Shown here one piece after another: positions 39,413 to 49,395 of a stretch of DNA of 64,000 nucleotides. The stretch lies in NCBI GenBank assembly GCA_016124745.1, contig WGNC01000007.1:84953-148952 (forward strand). The letters run 5' to 3'. This stretch comes from Thiobacillus sp. (GTDB lineage Bacteria; Pseudomonadota; Gammaproteobacteria; Burkholderiales; Thiobacillaceae). Position 1 is the first letter of the stretch, and every line of letters starts with the position of its first letter. Under the pieces are notes generated by a model. It was not told where the DNA came from and did no database searches. It saw only the letters and a list, made by a program, of their open reading frames with translations. The translations under genes were made by a program, and so were the position numbers.

Positions 39413-40309
39413 GATCGGCAGATCCTCGCGACGCAGCAGGAAGACGAACTGGTCGCCGGCGGCGGTATCGAGCCAGACGAAGGGCAGGATGGGGTAGGCG
39501 GCTTCGAGGGCGTCGCGGTTGTGGCCGATCTCGACCACCAGCAGGCCGCCGGGATTGAGATGCGCTTTGGCCTGGGCCAGAATCTGTCGCGTTGCATCCA
39601 GGCCGTCCTCGCCAGAACCCAGCGCCAGCGCCGGCTCCGCCTGGTATTCGGCCGGCAGCGCGGCGACCGATTCGGCGTTTACGTACGGCGGGTTGCTGAG
39701 GATAAGGTCGTAGGTCCGGCCTTGCAGCGCCGCGAACAGGTCCGACTTGATCAGTCCGATCCGGTCCTGCAGGCCGTAGTCGGCGACGTTGCGAGCGGCC
39801 ACCTCGAGCGCCTCCCTTGAAAGGTCCACGGCATCGACTTGCGCCTGGGGAAAGGCCTCGGCCGCGAGAATCGCCAGGCAGCCGGAGCCGGTGCAGAGGT
39901 CGAGTACGTGTTCGACGTCATCCGGGCTTTCGATCCATGGCGCCAGCTGCTCGTGCAGCAGTTCGGCGATGAAGGAGCGCGGCACGATCACGCGCTCGTC
40001 CACATAGAATCGGTGTTCGCCCAGCCACGCCTCGTGCGTGAGATAGGCGGCGGGCAGGCGCTCGCGCACGCGGCGCTCGATCACCGCCTGCACCTGCTCC
40101 GATTCGCCGTGGGTGAGGCTGGCGTCGAGGAAGGGATCGAGCCGGTCGAGCGGCAGGTGCAGCGTGTGCAGGATCAGGTAGGCCGCCTCGTCGAACGCGT
40201 TGTCGGAGCCGTGGCCGAAAAACAGCTGCGCCTCGTTGAAGCGCGACACCGCGAAGCGCAGCCAGTCGCGCACGGTGACGAGGGATTCGGTGTTGTCGAA
40301 GTGTTTCAT
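39407..40309 (-). CDS. prmB: Ribosomal protein uL3 N5-glutamine methyltransferase
   Basis: PrmB methylates a glutamine of ribosomal protein L3. The 300-residue protein has the SAM motif DLCTGSGCLAILAA and the substrate motif SNPPYVNAES that defines glutamine methylases of the PrmB/PrmC type. The start MKHFDNTE is chosen because the upstream extension of 68 codons is Arg-rich and runs through a repeat. The stop lies inside the repeat element at 39214-39412. Confidence 0.94.
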   Translation of the reverse strand: MKHFDNTESLVTVRDWLRFAVSRFNEAQLFFGHGSDNAFDEAAYLILHTLHLPLDRLDPFLDASLTHGESEQVQAVIERRVRERLPAAYLTHEAWLGEHRFYVDERVIVPRSFIAELLHEQLAPWIESPDDVEHVLDLCTGSGCLAILAAEAFPQAQVDAVDLSREALEVAARNVADYGLQDRIGLIKSDLFAALQGRTYDLILSNPPYVNAESVAALPAEYQAEPALALGSGEDGLDATRQILAQAKAHLNPGGLLVVEIGHNRDALEAAYPILPFVWLDTAAGDQFVFLLRREDLPIY

Positions 40310-40347
40310 GTCAATCTCGATGCTTGTCTGTGAATACCCGAAGGCGA

Positions 40348-40415
40348 CATGTGGTCGCGAAGGCGCATTGGGGGAGGCCCGCCCTCGGGCCGAATGCGGG
40401 CGCCGCTCCCACATG
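40348..40415. repeat. REP-like hairpin element between dapE and prmB
   Basis: Outer arms CATGTGG (40348-40354) and CCACATG (40409-40415) enclose GC-rich inner inverted segments such as GGCCCGCCCTCGGGCC. The form is that of a repetitive extragenic palindrome. It may protect or separate the two transcripts. Confidence 0.5.
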
Positions 40416-40442
40416 CGTTTCTCGCGTCCTTCCCGGACAAAG

Positions 40443-41624
<1,182 letters not shown>

Positions 41625-41972
41625 TCAGGCTCCGAATAGGGTTCGGTATTGTTCTTCGGCGAAGCCGAGATGATAGCGACCTTGGATTTCGAGCACCGGC
41701 CGCTTGATCACGCTGGGGTGGGCCAGCATCAGGGCGATCGCGCCGGCTTCGTCGCTGGCAGCGGCTTTTTCGGCATCGTCGAGTTTGCGCCAGGTGGTGC
41801 CACGCGTGTTGAGCAGCGCCTGCCAGCCGGTCTGCCTGGTCACGTCGCGCAGCCAGGCCGCATCGACGCCCTGTTTCCTGAAGTCGTGGAAGACGACGTC
41901 GAGCGCATGAGCGGCGAGCCAGGCACGCGCCTTCTTGACCGTGGTGCAGTTGGGGATGCCGTAGAGTGTCAT
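41625..41972 (-). CDS. ArsC/Spx-family thioredoxin-fold protein (YffB-like)
   Basis: The 115-residue protein begins MTLYGIPNCTTVKKARAWL, with a single Cys, and has the YffB pattern LLNTRGTTWRKL and PSVIKRPVLE. The E. coli relative YffB is a glutathione-dependent reductase-like protein encoded next to dapE. A single Cys and the location point to YffB rather than an arsenate reductase. The chosen start drops a 39-residue non-conserved extension. Confidence 0.9.
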   Translation of the reverse strand: MTLYGIPNCTTVKKARAWLAAHALDVVFHDFRKQGVDAAWLRDVTRQTGWQALLNTRGTTWRKLDDAEKAAASDEAGAIALMLAHPSVIKRPVLEIQGRYHLGFAEEQYRTLFGA

Positions 41973-42052
41973 GCTGTTCAGCCGGCCGGCGCCGAAATCG
42001 GCGCTCGGCGAAGTAAAATCGGGGAAGACAAGCTGCGATTCTACCCGACCTG

Positions 42053-43849
42053 ATGCATCCTGCCCTGCATTCCCACAGCCCGCCGCCACCGCTCGGCGAA
42101 CCGAGCATGCGCTCGATCAGCCGGCTGTTTCCCTACCTGTGGGAATTTCGCGGCCGCGTGCTGCTGGCCATGGCGCTGCTGGTCGGCGCCAAGCTGGCGT
42201 CGGTGGCGGTCCCGCTGGTGCTGAAGGAAATCATCGACGCGCTCGACAAGCCGCGCCCCGAACTGGTCCTGCCGCTCGCCTTTATTCTCGGCTACGGCAT
42301 CCTGCGCTTTGCCAGCACCACCTTTGCCGATCTGCGCGACGTGATCTTCGCCAAGGTGACGCAGCGCGCGATGCGCCGCATCAGCATGGCGGTATTCGAT
42401 CATCTGCACGCGCTGTCGCTGCGCTTTCATCTGGAACGGCAGACCGGCGGCATCACGCGCGACATCGAGCGCGGCGCCCGCGCGGTGTCGAGCCTGGTCG
42501 GCTTCCTGCTGTTCCGCATCACGCCGACGGTGCTGGAAATCCTCATGGTCGCCGTCATCCTGTTCGTCAAGCTCGACTGGGTGTTCGGGGTGATCACGCT
42601 GGTCACGCTGGCGGCCTATATCGGTTTCACCGTCACCATCACCGAATGGCGCACCCAGTTCGTGCGACGCGCCAACACGCTCGATTCCGAGGCGTATGGG
42701 CGTGCCATCGACAGCCTGCTGAACTACGAGACGGTCAAGTATTTCGGCAACGAGCAATACGAGGCCGCGCGTTACGACAGCAGCCTGGTCGAGTGGGAAG
42801 AGATGGCGCTCAAGTCGCAGCGCTCGCTCGGCCTGCTGAATGCCGCGCAGGCCTTGACGATTGCGATTGGCGTCACGCTCATGGTGCTGCGCGCCGCCGA
42901 CGGCGTGGTCAAGGGCACGCTGACGCTGGGCGATCTGGTGATGGTCAACGCCTTCCTGCTGCAGATGTTCCAGCCGCTGAGCTTTCTGGGCGTGATGTAC
43001 CGCCAGATCAAGGAATCGATCACCGACGTCGAGCGCATGTTCGACCTGCTGAAGCGGCCGTGCGAGGTAGAGGATGCCCGCGATGCGCGCCCGCTCGACG
43101 TGCAGGCAGGTTCAGTCACATTCGATCGGGTGAGCTTTGCCTACAATCCCGATCGCCCCATCCTGCACGACGTCAGCTTCGCCATTCCTGCCGGCAGGAC
43201 GGTGGCGGCGGTCGGCCACAGCGGCGCCGGCAAATCCACGCTGGCGCGCCTACTGTTCCGTTTTTACGACGTGGGAGCGGGCAGCATCCGCATCGACGGT
43301 CAGGACATCCGCCAGGTCAAGCAGGATTCGCTGCGCGCCGCTATCGGCGTGGTGCCGCAGGACACCGTGCTGTTCAACGACAGCATCTACTACAACATCG
43401 CCTACGGTCGGCCCGAGGCCAGCCGCGACGAAGTCATCGAAGCCGCGCGCGCCGCCCACATCCTGCATTTCATCGAAAGCCTGCCGCAGGGCTGGGACAC
43501 GGTGGTCGGCGAACGTGGACTCAAGCTGTCGGGCGGCGAGAAGCAGCGCGTGGCGATCGCGCGCACGCTATTGAAGAATCCGTCCATCCTCATCCTCGAC
43601 GAGGCGACCTCGGCGCTCGACACCAAAACGGAGAAGGCGATCCAGGCCGAACTGCTGGAAATCGCGAGGAGCCGCACCAGCCTCATCATCGCGCACCGGC
43701 TCTCGACTGTGGTCGAGGCCGACGAGATCCTGGTGATGGAAGGCGGGCGCATCGTCGAGCGCGGCCGGCATCCCGACCTGCTTGCACGCAATGGCGTCTA
43801 TGCGCACATGTGGGCGCTGCAGCAGCAGGCCGAGGACGCCACCGTCTGA
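42053..43849 (+). CDS. ABC exporter of the Atm1/MsbA half-transporter type
   Basis: The 598-residue protein fuses a six-helix membrane domain (residues about 20-320) to an ATPase domain with Walker A GHSGAGKST, signature LSGGEKQR and Walker B LILDEATSALD. The sequence YETVKYFGNEQYEAARYD is typical of the Atm1 branch, which exports glutathione-linked or Fe-S-related compounds and heavy-metal conjugates. It would act as a homodimer. Its stop overlaps the MFS gene by 1 bp (TGATG). Confidence 0.9.
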   Translation: MHPALHSHSPPPPLGEPSMRSISRLFPYLWEFRGRVLLAMALLVGAKLASVAVPLVLKEIIDALDKPRPELVLPLAFILGYGILRFASTTFADLRDVIFAKVTQRAMRRISMAVFDHLHALSLRFHLERQTGGITRDIERGARAVSSLVGFLLFRITPTVLEILMVAVILFVKLDWVFGVITLVTLAAYIGFTVTITEWRTQFVRRANTLDSEAYGRAIDSLLNYETVKYFGNEQYEAARYDSSLVEWEEMALKSQRSLGLLNAAQALTIAIGVTLMVLRAADGVVKGTLTLGDLVMVNAFLLQMFQPLSFLGVMYRQIKESITDVERMFDLLKRPCEVEDARDARPLDVQAGSVTFDRVSFAYNPDRPILHDVSFAIPAGRTVAAVGHSGAGKSTLARLLFRFYDVGAGSIRIDGQDIRQVKQDSLRAAIGVVPQDTVLFNDSIYYNIAYGRPEASRDEVIEAARAAHILHFIESLPQGWDTVVGERGLKLSGGEKQRVAIARTLLKNPSILILDEATSALDTKTEKAIQAELLEIARSRTSLIIAHRLSTVVEADEILVMEGGRIVERGRHPDLLARNGVYAHMWALQQQAEDATV

Positions 43850-45189
43850 TGACGCATCCTTCGACCCGGCTCAGGACAGGCCCTTCGGCCAGGCTCAGGA
43901 CAGGCCTGCTGCAGCCCGGAGTGCGCCGCCGTGAAGTGTGGGCGTGGGCGATGTACGACTTCGCCAACTCGGGTTATACGACGGTCGTCATCACCGCGGT
44001 GTTCAGTGCCTACTTCGTCGCAGTGGTCGCCGGCAACGCCGAGTGGGCGACCTTTGCCTGGACGCTGGCGCTGTCGGTTTCCTACGCGCTGGTGATGCTG
44101 ACCGCGCCGCTGATCGGCGCCTGGGCCGACGCCCACGCCAGCAAGAAGAAGCTGCTGTGGCTGACCACGCTGGGTTGCGTCGGATTCACCGCGCTGCTGG
44201 TTTTTGCGGCGCCGGGCGCACTGGTGCTGGCGATCTCCGCGCTGGTGCTCTCCAATTATTTCTTCGGCACCGGCGAAAATCTGATTGCCGCGTTCCTGCC
44301 CGAGTTGGCGCGGCCACGCGCGCTCGGCCGGGTGTCGGGCTGGGGCTGGTCGCTCGGCTATGTCGGCGGTCTGATGTCGCTCGGCGTGAGCCTGGCCTAT
44401 ATCAGTTGGGCGCAGGGCCAGGGGCAGGGGGCGGCTGAATTCGTGCCGGTGGCCATGCTGATCACCGCGGGCATATTCGCGCTGGCGAGCCTTCCCACGC
44501 TGCTGATGCTGCGCGAGCGCGCCGTTCCGCAGCCCGGCCAAACCGCGCGCAGTGCCTGGGTGCAGGTCCGCCACACCCTGAGCCATCTCGAACGTCTGCC
44601 CGACCTGAAGCGCTTCCTGATCTGCACCGTGCTGTACCAGGCGGGCACGCAGGCGGTCATCACGCTGGCGGCGATCTACGCCAGCCAGGTGTTTCATTTC
44701 GATACGCAGCGCACGATCATGCTGGTGCTGCTGGTGAACATCACCGCTGCCTTCGGTGCCTTTCTGTTCGGTCACGTGCAGGACCGCATTGGCCATGTGA
44801 GGTCGATCGCATTGACGCTGCTTGGCTGGATCGTAATGGTCGGGCTGGCCTGGGCTGCGCCCGACGAGCGCATGTTCTGGGTGGCCGCCAATCTGGCCGG
44901 GCTGTGCATGGGCGCCTCGCAGTCGGCGGGACGTGCCATGGTCGGCCTGTTGGCGCCGCCGGCCCAGCAGGGCGAGTTTTTCGGCCTGTGGGGGCTGGCG
45001 GTCAAGCTCGCCTCGATCGTCGGCCCGCTAACCTACGGCGCCGCCAGCTGGGTCACGCAGGGCGACCATCGGCAGTCGCTGCTCATCACCGGCAGCTACT
45101 TCGTCGCCGGCTTGTGGGTGTTGCGCGGTGTACAGGCCGCGCGCGGCCACCGCGCCGCACGGCGATTTGCCCGCAGCGCGAATTATTGA
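43849..45189 (+). CDS. MFS permease of the UMF1/Atg22-like type with repeat-encoded N-terminus
   Basis: The 446-residue protein has 12 predicted helices and the family start VWAWAMYDFANSGYTTVVITAVFSAYF. Residues 2-22 (THPSTRLRTG, PSARLRTGLL) are encoded by two tandem copies of the dispersed repeat, which therefore sits between the ATG and the conserved protein. Its original start may have been near codon 30. The ATG overlaps the ABC transporter stop. The substrate is unknown; yeast Atg22 exports amino acids. Confidence 0.87.
   Translation: MTHPSTRLRTGPSARLRTGLLQPGVRRREVWAWAMYDFANSGYTTVVITAVFSAYFVAVVAGNAEWATFAWTLALSVSYALVMLTAPLIGAWADAHASKKKLLWLTTLGCVGFTALLVFAAPGALVLAISALVLSNYFFGTGENLIAAFLPELARPRALGRVSGWGWSLGYVGGLMSLGVSLAYISWAQGQGQGAAEFVPVAMLITAGIFALASLPTLLMLRERAVPQPGQTARSAWVQVRHTLSHLERLPDLKRFLICTVLYQAGTQAVITLAAIYASQVFHFDTQRTIMLVLLVNITAAFGAFLFGHVQDRIGHVRSIALTLLGWIVMVGLAWAAPDERMFWVAANLAGLCMGASQSAGRAMVGLLAPPAQQGEFFGLWGLAVKLASIVGPLTYGAASWVTQGDHRQSLLITGSYFVAGLWVLRGVQAARGHRAARRFARSANY
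43858..43912. repeat. Two tandem repeat modules inside the 5' end of the MFS gene
   Basis: Two copies of a GGCTCAGGACAGGCC-type unit, related to the reverse strand of the CCTGAGCCTGTCGAAG module, lie head to tail at codons 4-22 of the MFS gene. They keep the frame open. Confidence 0.65.
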
Positions 45190-45366
45190 TGTTTCAATTA
45201 GGCATGACAGAGCTACCGTTCGCCCTGAGCCTGCCGAAGGGCTTGTCTGGGTGGGCGCAGGGCCGCTTCGGCGAGCTCAGGACAGGCCCTTCGACGGGGC
45301 TCAGGACAGGCTTCGACAAGCCCGAACGGCAGTTGGGTGCTGTCATGCGTTTCGGAAACCTCAATA
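45185..45366. repeat. Palindromic element with long imperfect terminal repeats
   Basis: The left end TATTGATGTTTC and the right end, read inverted, TATTGAGGTTTC match at 11 of 12 bases, and GCATGACAG recurs inverted just inside. The interior has the CCGTTCGCCCTGAGCCTG module at 45217 and inverted copies towards 45335. The MFS stop codon (45187-45189) lies in the left end. It separates that gene from the GNAT gene. Confidence 0.7.
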
Positions 45367-45370
45367 GGGC

Positions 45371-45799
45371 ATGACCGCTTTCACTATCGAGGAAACCAAC
45401 TGGGCGCGCGATGCCGAACGTCTGGCGGCAGTGCGCCGAGCGGTTTTCATCGACGAGCAGGGGGTGCCCGAGGCGCTGGAATGGGACGAGCACGACGCCT
45501 TGGCCCTGCATTTTCTCGCCACCACGCTGGACGGATCACCGATAGGCTGTGCCCGCCTGCTGCCCGACGGCCATGTCGGGCGCATGGCGGTGCTGCCGGC
45601 CTGGCGCGGGCATGGTGTTGGCCGCAGTCTGTTGGCTGCTGTTTTGAATGCAGCACGGGCACGCGGTCATGCCGAACTCAGACTTAGCGCGCAGACGCAT
45701 GCAGCGGACTTTTATCTGCAGGCCGGATTTGTCGCCCATGGCGCCGAGTACGAAGAGGCGGGCATCCCCCATGTGGCGATGCGTAAGCGGCTGAATTGA
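45371..45799 (+). CDS. GNAT-family N-acetyltransferase
   Basis: The 142-residue protein has the acetyl-CoA motif VLPAWRGHGVGRSLL and the ElaA/YjcF-like opening RRAVFIDEQGVPEALEWDEHD. The substrate is unknown. It begins only 4 nt after the repeat element at 45185-45366, so it has either lost or acquired its promoter with that element. Confidence 0.88.
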   Translation: MTAFTIEETNWARDAERLAAVRRAVFIDEQGVPEALEWDEHDALALHFLATTLDGSPIGCARLLPDGHVGRMAVLPAWRGHGVGRSLLAAVLNAARARGHAELRLSAQTHAADFYLQAGFVAHGAEYEEAGIPHVAMRKRLN

Positions 45800-45971
45800 A
45801 TGGACCCCGCTGGAAGCGGGACCGGTCGGTATATCAGTAATCCATTAAATGCCGATGCTGGCTATAATCTGCCCTGATTCGAGAAGCATTGGGTTGCGCT
45901 TCTTTCTCCAAACGGGAGTCGGCCGCTTCGCTCCAACCGTAAGGCGGTTGCAACAGAAAGGGATCCACAGA

Positions 45972-47045
45972 ATGACAAGACGCAACCTGCAGGGCCTTGC
46001 TTGCAAGGCCGACAAGTCGGCAACAACCACGCTCCACCCGCAAGGGGCAGGCCGTGGTTGTAAAGCCGACAAGTCGGCAACAACCACGCTCCGTGCCGCC
46101 ATCGTGGGGGCCGGGATTGCCGGCGCCCATTGTGCGGGACAGCTCGCCACAGCCGGATGGCACGTCGAAGTCTTCGACAAGGCGCGGGGCGCGGGCGGGC
46201 GATTGTCGACTCGCCGTCTCGGGCACGGCTGGGCAACGCTGGGGTCGCCGTTCATCTCCGCCCAGCGCGATCCCTTTCGCAGCGTGCTGCGCGATTGGGC
46301 CCGCAAGGGCTGGCTGGAACCGGTGCGAGGGGACGTTCTGCAAGGGCGTGCGACGGTATCGTGGGCCCAGGCCCAGATGCAAAACCATTACCGGCCCACC
46401 ATCGAGCCTTCACAACTGGTCAGGCAATTGCTCGGTGACGCGCACCTGCATAGCCAGGCGCGTGTCGCAGCCATTCAGCCGCGCGCCATCGTGCTGGAGG
46501 ACGGTCGCATGTTCGACGATTACGACTGCGTCATCTGCAGCATCCCGGCCCCCCAGGCCGTCCCGCTGCTGGCCGAGCTCCCGCTTCTGTTCGAGCGTCT
46601 TGCCGAGGTTCGCTATCGCCCGATCTGGTCGTTCCTGATGCGCTGGGACGGCGGTCCGGCAGCGAATGTCATCAAGTTCGACGACGAACTGCTGAATGTG
46701 GCGGTGCGGCAGACAAGCGCTGGCCCCGGCCTGTGGGCGGTGCACAGCACGCATGAATTTGCCGAAGGCTATCTCGGGGTCTCCACCGAGGAAGCCAGCA
46801 CCCGCGCGGCCTCGGCCTTGCTGGGCCTGCTGGGCCTGCCCTGGCCGGTGGACGTCGAAGCGGCGCATCTCTGGCGCTATGCCCTGCCGGAAAATCCGGT
46901 CGGGGGCTACTGGCTGAGCGATCGCGAGAGCCGGGTCGCCCTGATCGGGGACGGCATCGCCGGCGCCGGGGTCGAACGTGCATGGGAAAGCGGCCTGCGG
47001 CTGGCTCAGGCGCTGGTCCAGTCGAGCGAAGAACTGGCCGCCTGA
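45972..47045 (+). CDS. FAD/NAD(P)-binding oxidoreductase (renalase-like) with repeat-derived N-terminus
   Basis: The 357-residue flavoprotein has the dinucleotide fold AAIVGAGIAGAHCAGQL, the motif FDKARGAGGRLSTRR of the renalase/amine-oxidase-like group and a C-terminal GDGIAGAGVERAWESG. The conserved protein begins at about residue 38. The residues before it (CKADKSATTTL twice) are coded by a tandem 28-bp repeat, so the original start has been displaced. The ATG at 45972 follows AAAGGGA and is chosen; the frame stays open to 45849. Function beyond flavin chemistry is unknown. Confidence 0.82.
   Translation: MTRRNLQGLACKADKSATTTLHPQGAGRGCKADKSATTTLRAAIVGAGIAGAHCAGQLATAGWHVEVFDKARGAGGRLSTRRLGHGWATLGSPFISAQRDPFRSVLRDWARKGWLEPVRGDVLQGRATVSWAQAQMQNHYRPTIEPSQLVRQLLGDAHLHSQARVAAIQPRAIVLEDGRMFDDYDCVICSIPAPQAVPLLAELPLLFERLAEVRYRPIWSFLMRWDGGPAANVIKFDDELLNVAVRQTSAGPGLWAVHSTHEFAEGYLGVSTEEASTRAASALLGLLGLPWPVDVEAAHLWRYALPENPVGGYWLSDRESRVALIGDGIAGAGVERAWESGLRLAQALVQSSEELAA
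46008..46092. repeat. Two direct 28-bp repeats within an open reading frame
   Basis: An identical 28-bp unit, containing the palindrome GCCGACAAGTCGGC and continuing with AACAACCACGCTCC, occurs at 46008-46035 and 46065-46092. The 29 bp between them ends with CCGTGGTTG, an inverse match to its flank, so hairpins can form. The unit encodes ADKSATTTL in frame both times. Confidence 0.8.
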
Positions 47046-47054
47046 ACGCACGGC

Positions 47055-47363
47055 TCAGCCCACGCCGCTGCGGCGGACGCGTTCCCGCAACGCGTCCATT
47101 TCCTCCAGCAGGTCGGCCATCAGGGCCGCCAGTTCCGGCACTGCGTCGAAGTCCCGTTCCAGTTGCCGCATCCGTCGCGCACGCAGGAGACTCGTGCCGG
47201 AAAAGCGCCAGGTGCCGGCCACGCTTTCGGCATGCGGGAACAGGCCTTCCTCGATATGGCGCCTGAGCCATGCTGCATCCACACTGCAGGCGGCAGCCAC
47301 CTGCTCCAGGGTCAGCCAGGAATCCTCCATCAGGCTGCCGATCAGAATGTCGTCGTCACGCAT
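47055..47363 (-). CDS. cbpM: Chaperone modulator CbpM
   Basis: The 102-residue MerR-like helical protein has the CbpM pattern EDSWLTLEQVAAACSVDAAWLRRHIEEGL. In E. coli, CbpM binds the J domain of CbpA and inhibits it. It lies 3 nt downstream of cbpA on the same strand. Confidence 0.88.
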   Translation of the reverse strand: MRDDDILIGSLMEDSWLTLEQVAAACSVDAAWLRRHIEEGLFPHAESVAGTWRFSGTSLLRARRMRQLERDFDAVPELAALMADLLEEMDALRERVRRSGVG

Positions 47364-47366
47364 GCG

Positions 47367-48320
47367 TCAACCCCTTTCCTGCCTGCGCGGATCGAACGCC
47401 AGTTCTCGCGCCATGGTCTCGTACAGTTCCCGCCCCTTGGGCGTGCTGGCCGGCGGCAGCACCACCCGGATATCGAGCAGCAGGTCGCCGGGCGGTTCGC
47501 CGGGCAGACCATGTCCGCGCACCCGCAATGACTGGCCGCTCTGAGCACCTTCCGGGATTCGCACCTTGACGCTGCCGTGCGGCAGGTCGAGCGGCACGAT
47601 CGCACCCAGGGCCGCTTCCCACGGTGCGACCGGCAGCGTCAGATGAAGATCGCGCCCTTCTGCCCTATAACGCGGATGTGGCTTGAACTGCACTTCCAGC
47701 AGCAGATCCCCGGCGGGGGCACCGCCGGTTCCCGGCGCGCCTTGCCCCGCAAGGCGGATCACCTGGCCTGCACGCACCCCTTTGGGGACTTTGACGTTGA
47801 GCGTGCGGGTCGCCAGGTGCACGCGGCCCTGTGCGTCCACCTGCGGCACGCGCAGACTGATCTGCCGGGTGCCGCCGTTCAGCGCGTCCTCGATATCGAG
47901 CAGCACCTTGGCATGATGGTCTTCGCCCTGTGCACGAAAGCCGGCATGTCCGCCTCGCGCGCCTGGATGCGCGCCGCCCATCCTGCCGAACAACTCCGCG
48001 AAGAAATCGCTGAAGTCGGCGGTTTCCTGGGGCGAGTAGCCGCGCCCGGAAAACTCGAACCCGGCATCCCAGTCGGGCGGCGGCCTGAACTCCTGACCGG
48101 GCTGCGGGCCACGACCCAACTGGTCATAGGCGGCGCGCTTTTCCGGATCCGAAAGCACGGCGTAGGCTTCGTTTACCTCGCGCATGCGCGACTCGGCATC
48201 CGATTCCTTGGAAACGTCCGGATGGTATTTGCGCGCCAGCTTGCGGAAGGCTTTCTTGATGTCCTCCGCAGTGGCGTCTCGCGCCACGCCCAGTGTCTGG
48301 TAGTAATCCTTGAACTGCAT
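47367..48320 (-). CDS. cbpA: DnaJ-type co-chaperone CbpA
   Basis: The 317-residue type II Hsp40 has an N-terminal J domain with the essential HPD tripeptide (KYHPDVSKE), a Gly/Phe-rich linker with [14 protein letters not shown] and two C-terminal substrate-binding domains, without the zinc finger of DnaJ. CbpA helps DnaK under stress and binds curved DNA in E. coli. The cbpA-cbpM pair is intact. Confidence 0.95.
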   Translation of the reverse strand: MQFKDYYQTLGVARDATAEDIKKAFRKLARKYHPDVSKESDAESRMREVNEAYAVLSDPEKRAAYDQLGRGPQPGQEFRPPPDWDAGFEFSGRGYSPQETADFSDFFAELFGRMGGAHPGARGGHAGFRAQGEDHHAKVLLDIEDALNGGTRQISLRVPQVDAQGRVHLATRTLNVKVPKGVRAGQVIRLAGQGAPGTGGAPAGDLLLEVQFKPHPRYRAEGRDLHLTLPVAPWEAALGAIVPLDLPHGSVKVRIPEGAQSGQSLRVRGHGLPGEPPGDLLLDIRVVLPPASTPKGRELYETMARELAFDPRRQERG

Positions 48321-48438
48321 TGAGACTCCCGTCCATCACAGGATGTGATGTCTTGTTTGTAGCTGATGCCGCGCATCGGGTCTTTCAAGGGGTGCCGGGT
48401 CGCGCAGCTTCTGGAACGCGAGGCTTAAGGCCGCCTGC

Positions 48439-49320
48439 TCAGAGTTCGCGCAGGATGCGAAATCCGAGATTGATATCGAGTTCGTTTTCCAGCCGGCGGC
48501 GGCGGGCGGCGGCCCGGCAGTCCTCGGGCCCGTCGAACCAGGAGCCGCCCTTGGTGACGACGGCCTGTACTTTGCCCGGCAGGGGGCGCTCCGGCAGGCT
48601 GGCATGGTCGCGGGTCCAGGGGCTGGCGGTGAATTCCCACACGTTGCCCGGCATGTCGTGCAGTCCCCAGCGGTTGGGGCGCAGCCTGCCGACCTCCATC
48701 GCGCCGCAGCGCATGAAGCAGCGCGACAGCAGGCGCGGGCGCTTCGGGCGCGTCGCATCGAAGCCCTGGCTGGCGTTGTAGAGGGCGTCCGCCGGGGTGA
48801 TGCGCTCGCCGTGCGGATAGGCGGTCGCCGCGCCGGCGCGACAGGCGTATTCCCATTCCTGCTCGGTCGGCAGGCGGTAGCGCTGGCCGGTTTCCTGCGA
48901 CAGCCATGCACAGTAGTCGCGCGCTTCGGTCTGGCGCACATTGATTACCGGCTGGCCGCCGGCGAGCCACATCAGGTCCGCGCGCGGACGCCAGCCCGTG
49001 GCGCGGGCATAGGTCTCGAATTCATCGGTGGTCACGGGATGGGCGCCGAGGGCGAAGCTGCGCTCGATCAGCGCGGCCCGGCGCGGACGATCCTGGTCCG
49101 GTGCGGATTCCCGCGGCGCAGCGCCATACTCGAACGCACCCGCCGGGACGACGAGCAGTGCAGGTGCGACACTGCCGTCGGCCAGCGTGTCCTGGAAACG
49201 CGGATCGTCGAGACCGAGCGCACCTGCGGCGTGCACCTGCAGGGAAACCACTTCGTCCGCATGCAGGGCAAAGGTGTCGGGCGGCACAAGCGTGGCGGGG
49301 TCGGTCATCATGGCAGGCAA
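48439..49320 (-). CDS. SUMF1/FGE-fold protein, probably not a formylglycine generator
   Basis: The 293-residue protein has the sulfatase-modifying-factor fold: PTEQEWEYACRAG, LHDMPGNVWEFTASPW and the terminal KGGSWFDGPEDC with RLENELDINLGFRI. Aerobic formylglycine-generating enzymes need two copper-binding Cys in the GGS(F/W) segment (Cys336 and Cys341 of the human enzyme). Here the first position is Asp and only the second is Cys, so sulfatase activation is unlikely. No sulfatase gene is adjacent. Relatives act in sulfoxide synthesis or other radical chemistry, or only bind. Confidence 0.82.
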   Translation of the reverse strand: MPAMMTDPATLVPPDTFALHADEVVSLQVHAAGALGLDDPRFQDTLADGSVAPALLVVPAGAFEYGAAPRESAPDQDRPRRAALIERSFALGAHPVTTDEFETYARATGWRPRADLMWLAGGQPVINVRQTEARDYCAWLSQETGQRYRLPTEQEWEYACRAGAATAYPHGERITPADALYNASQGFDATRPKRPRLLSRCFMRCGAMEVGRLRPNRWGLHDMPGNVWEFTASPWTRDHASLPERPLPGKVQAVVTKGGSWFDGPEDCRAAARRRRLENELDINLGFRILREL

Positions 49321-49395
49321 TGCGGGACAGGGTTCCGCGATTATGACATCTCCGCGATGCGGACCGATGCGGCGCGATGCCGCACCGGAGCAGGA

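Noticed and set aside
41971..45189. Single 1072-codon frame spanning the ABC and MFS genes
   Set aside because: Its first half is out of frame with the clear ABC transporter; only the last 446 codons are real (the MFS permease).
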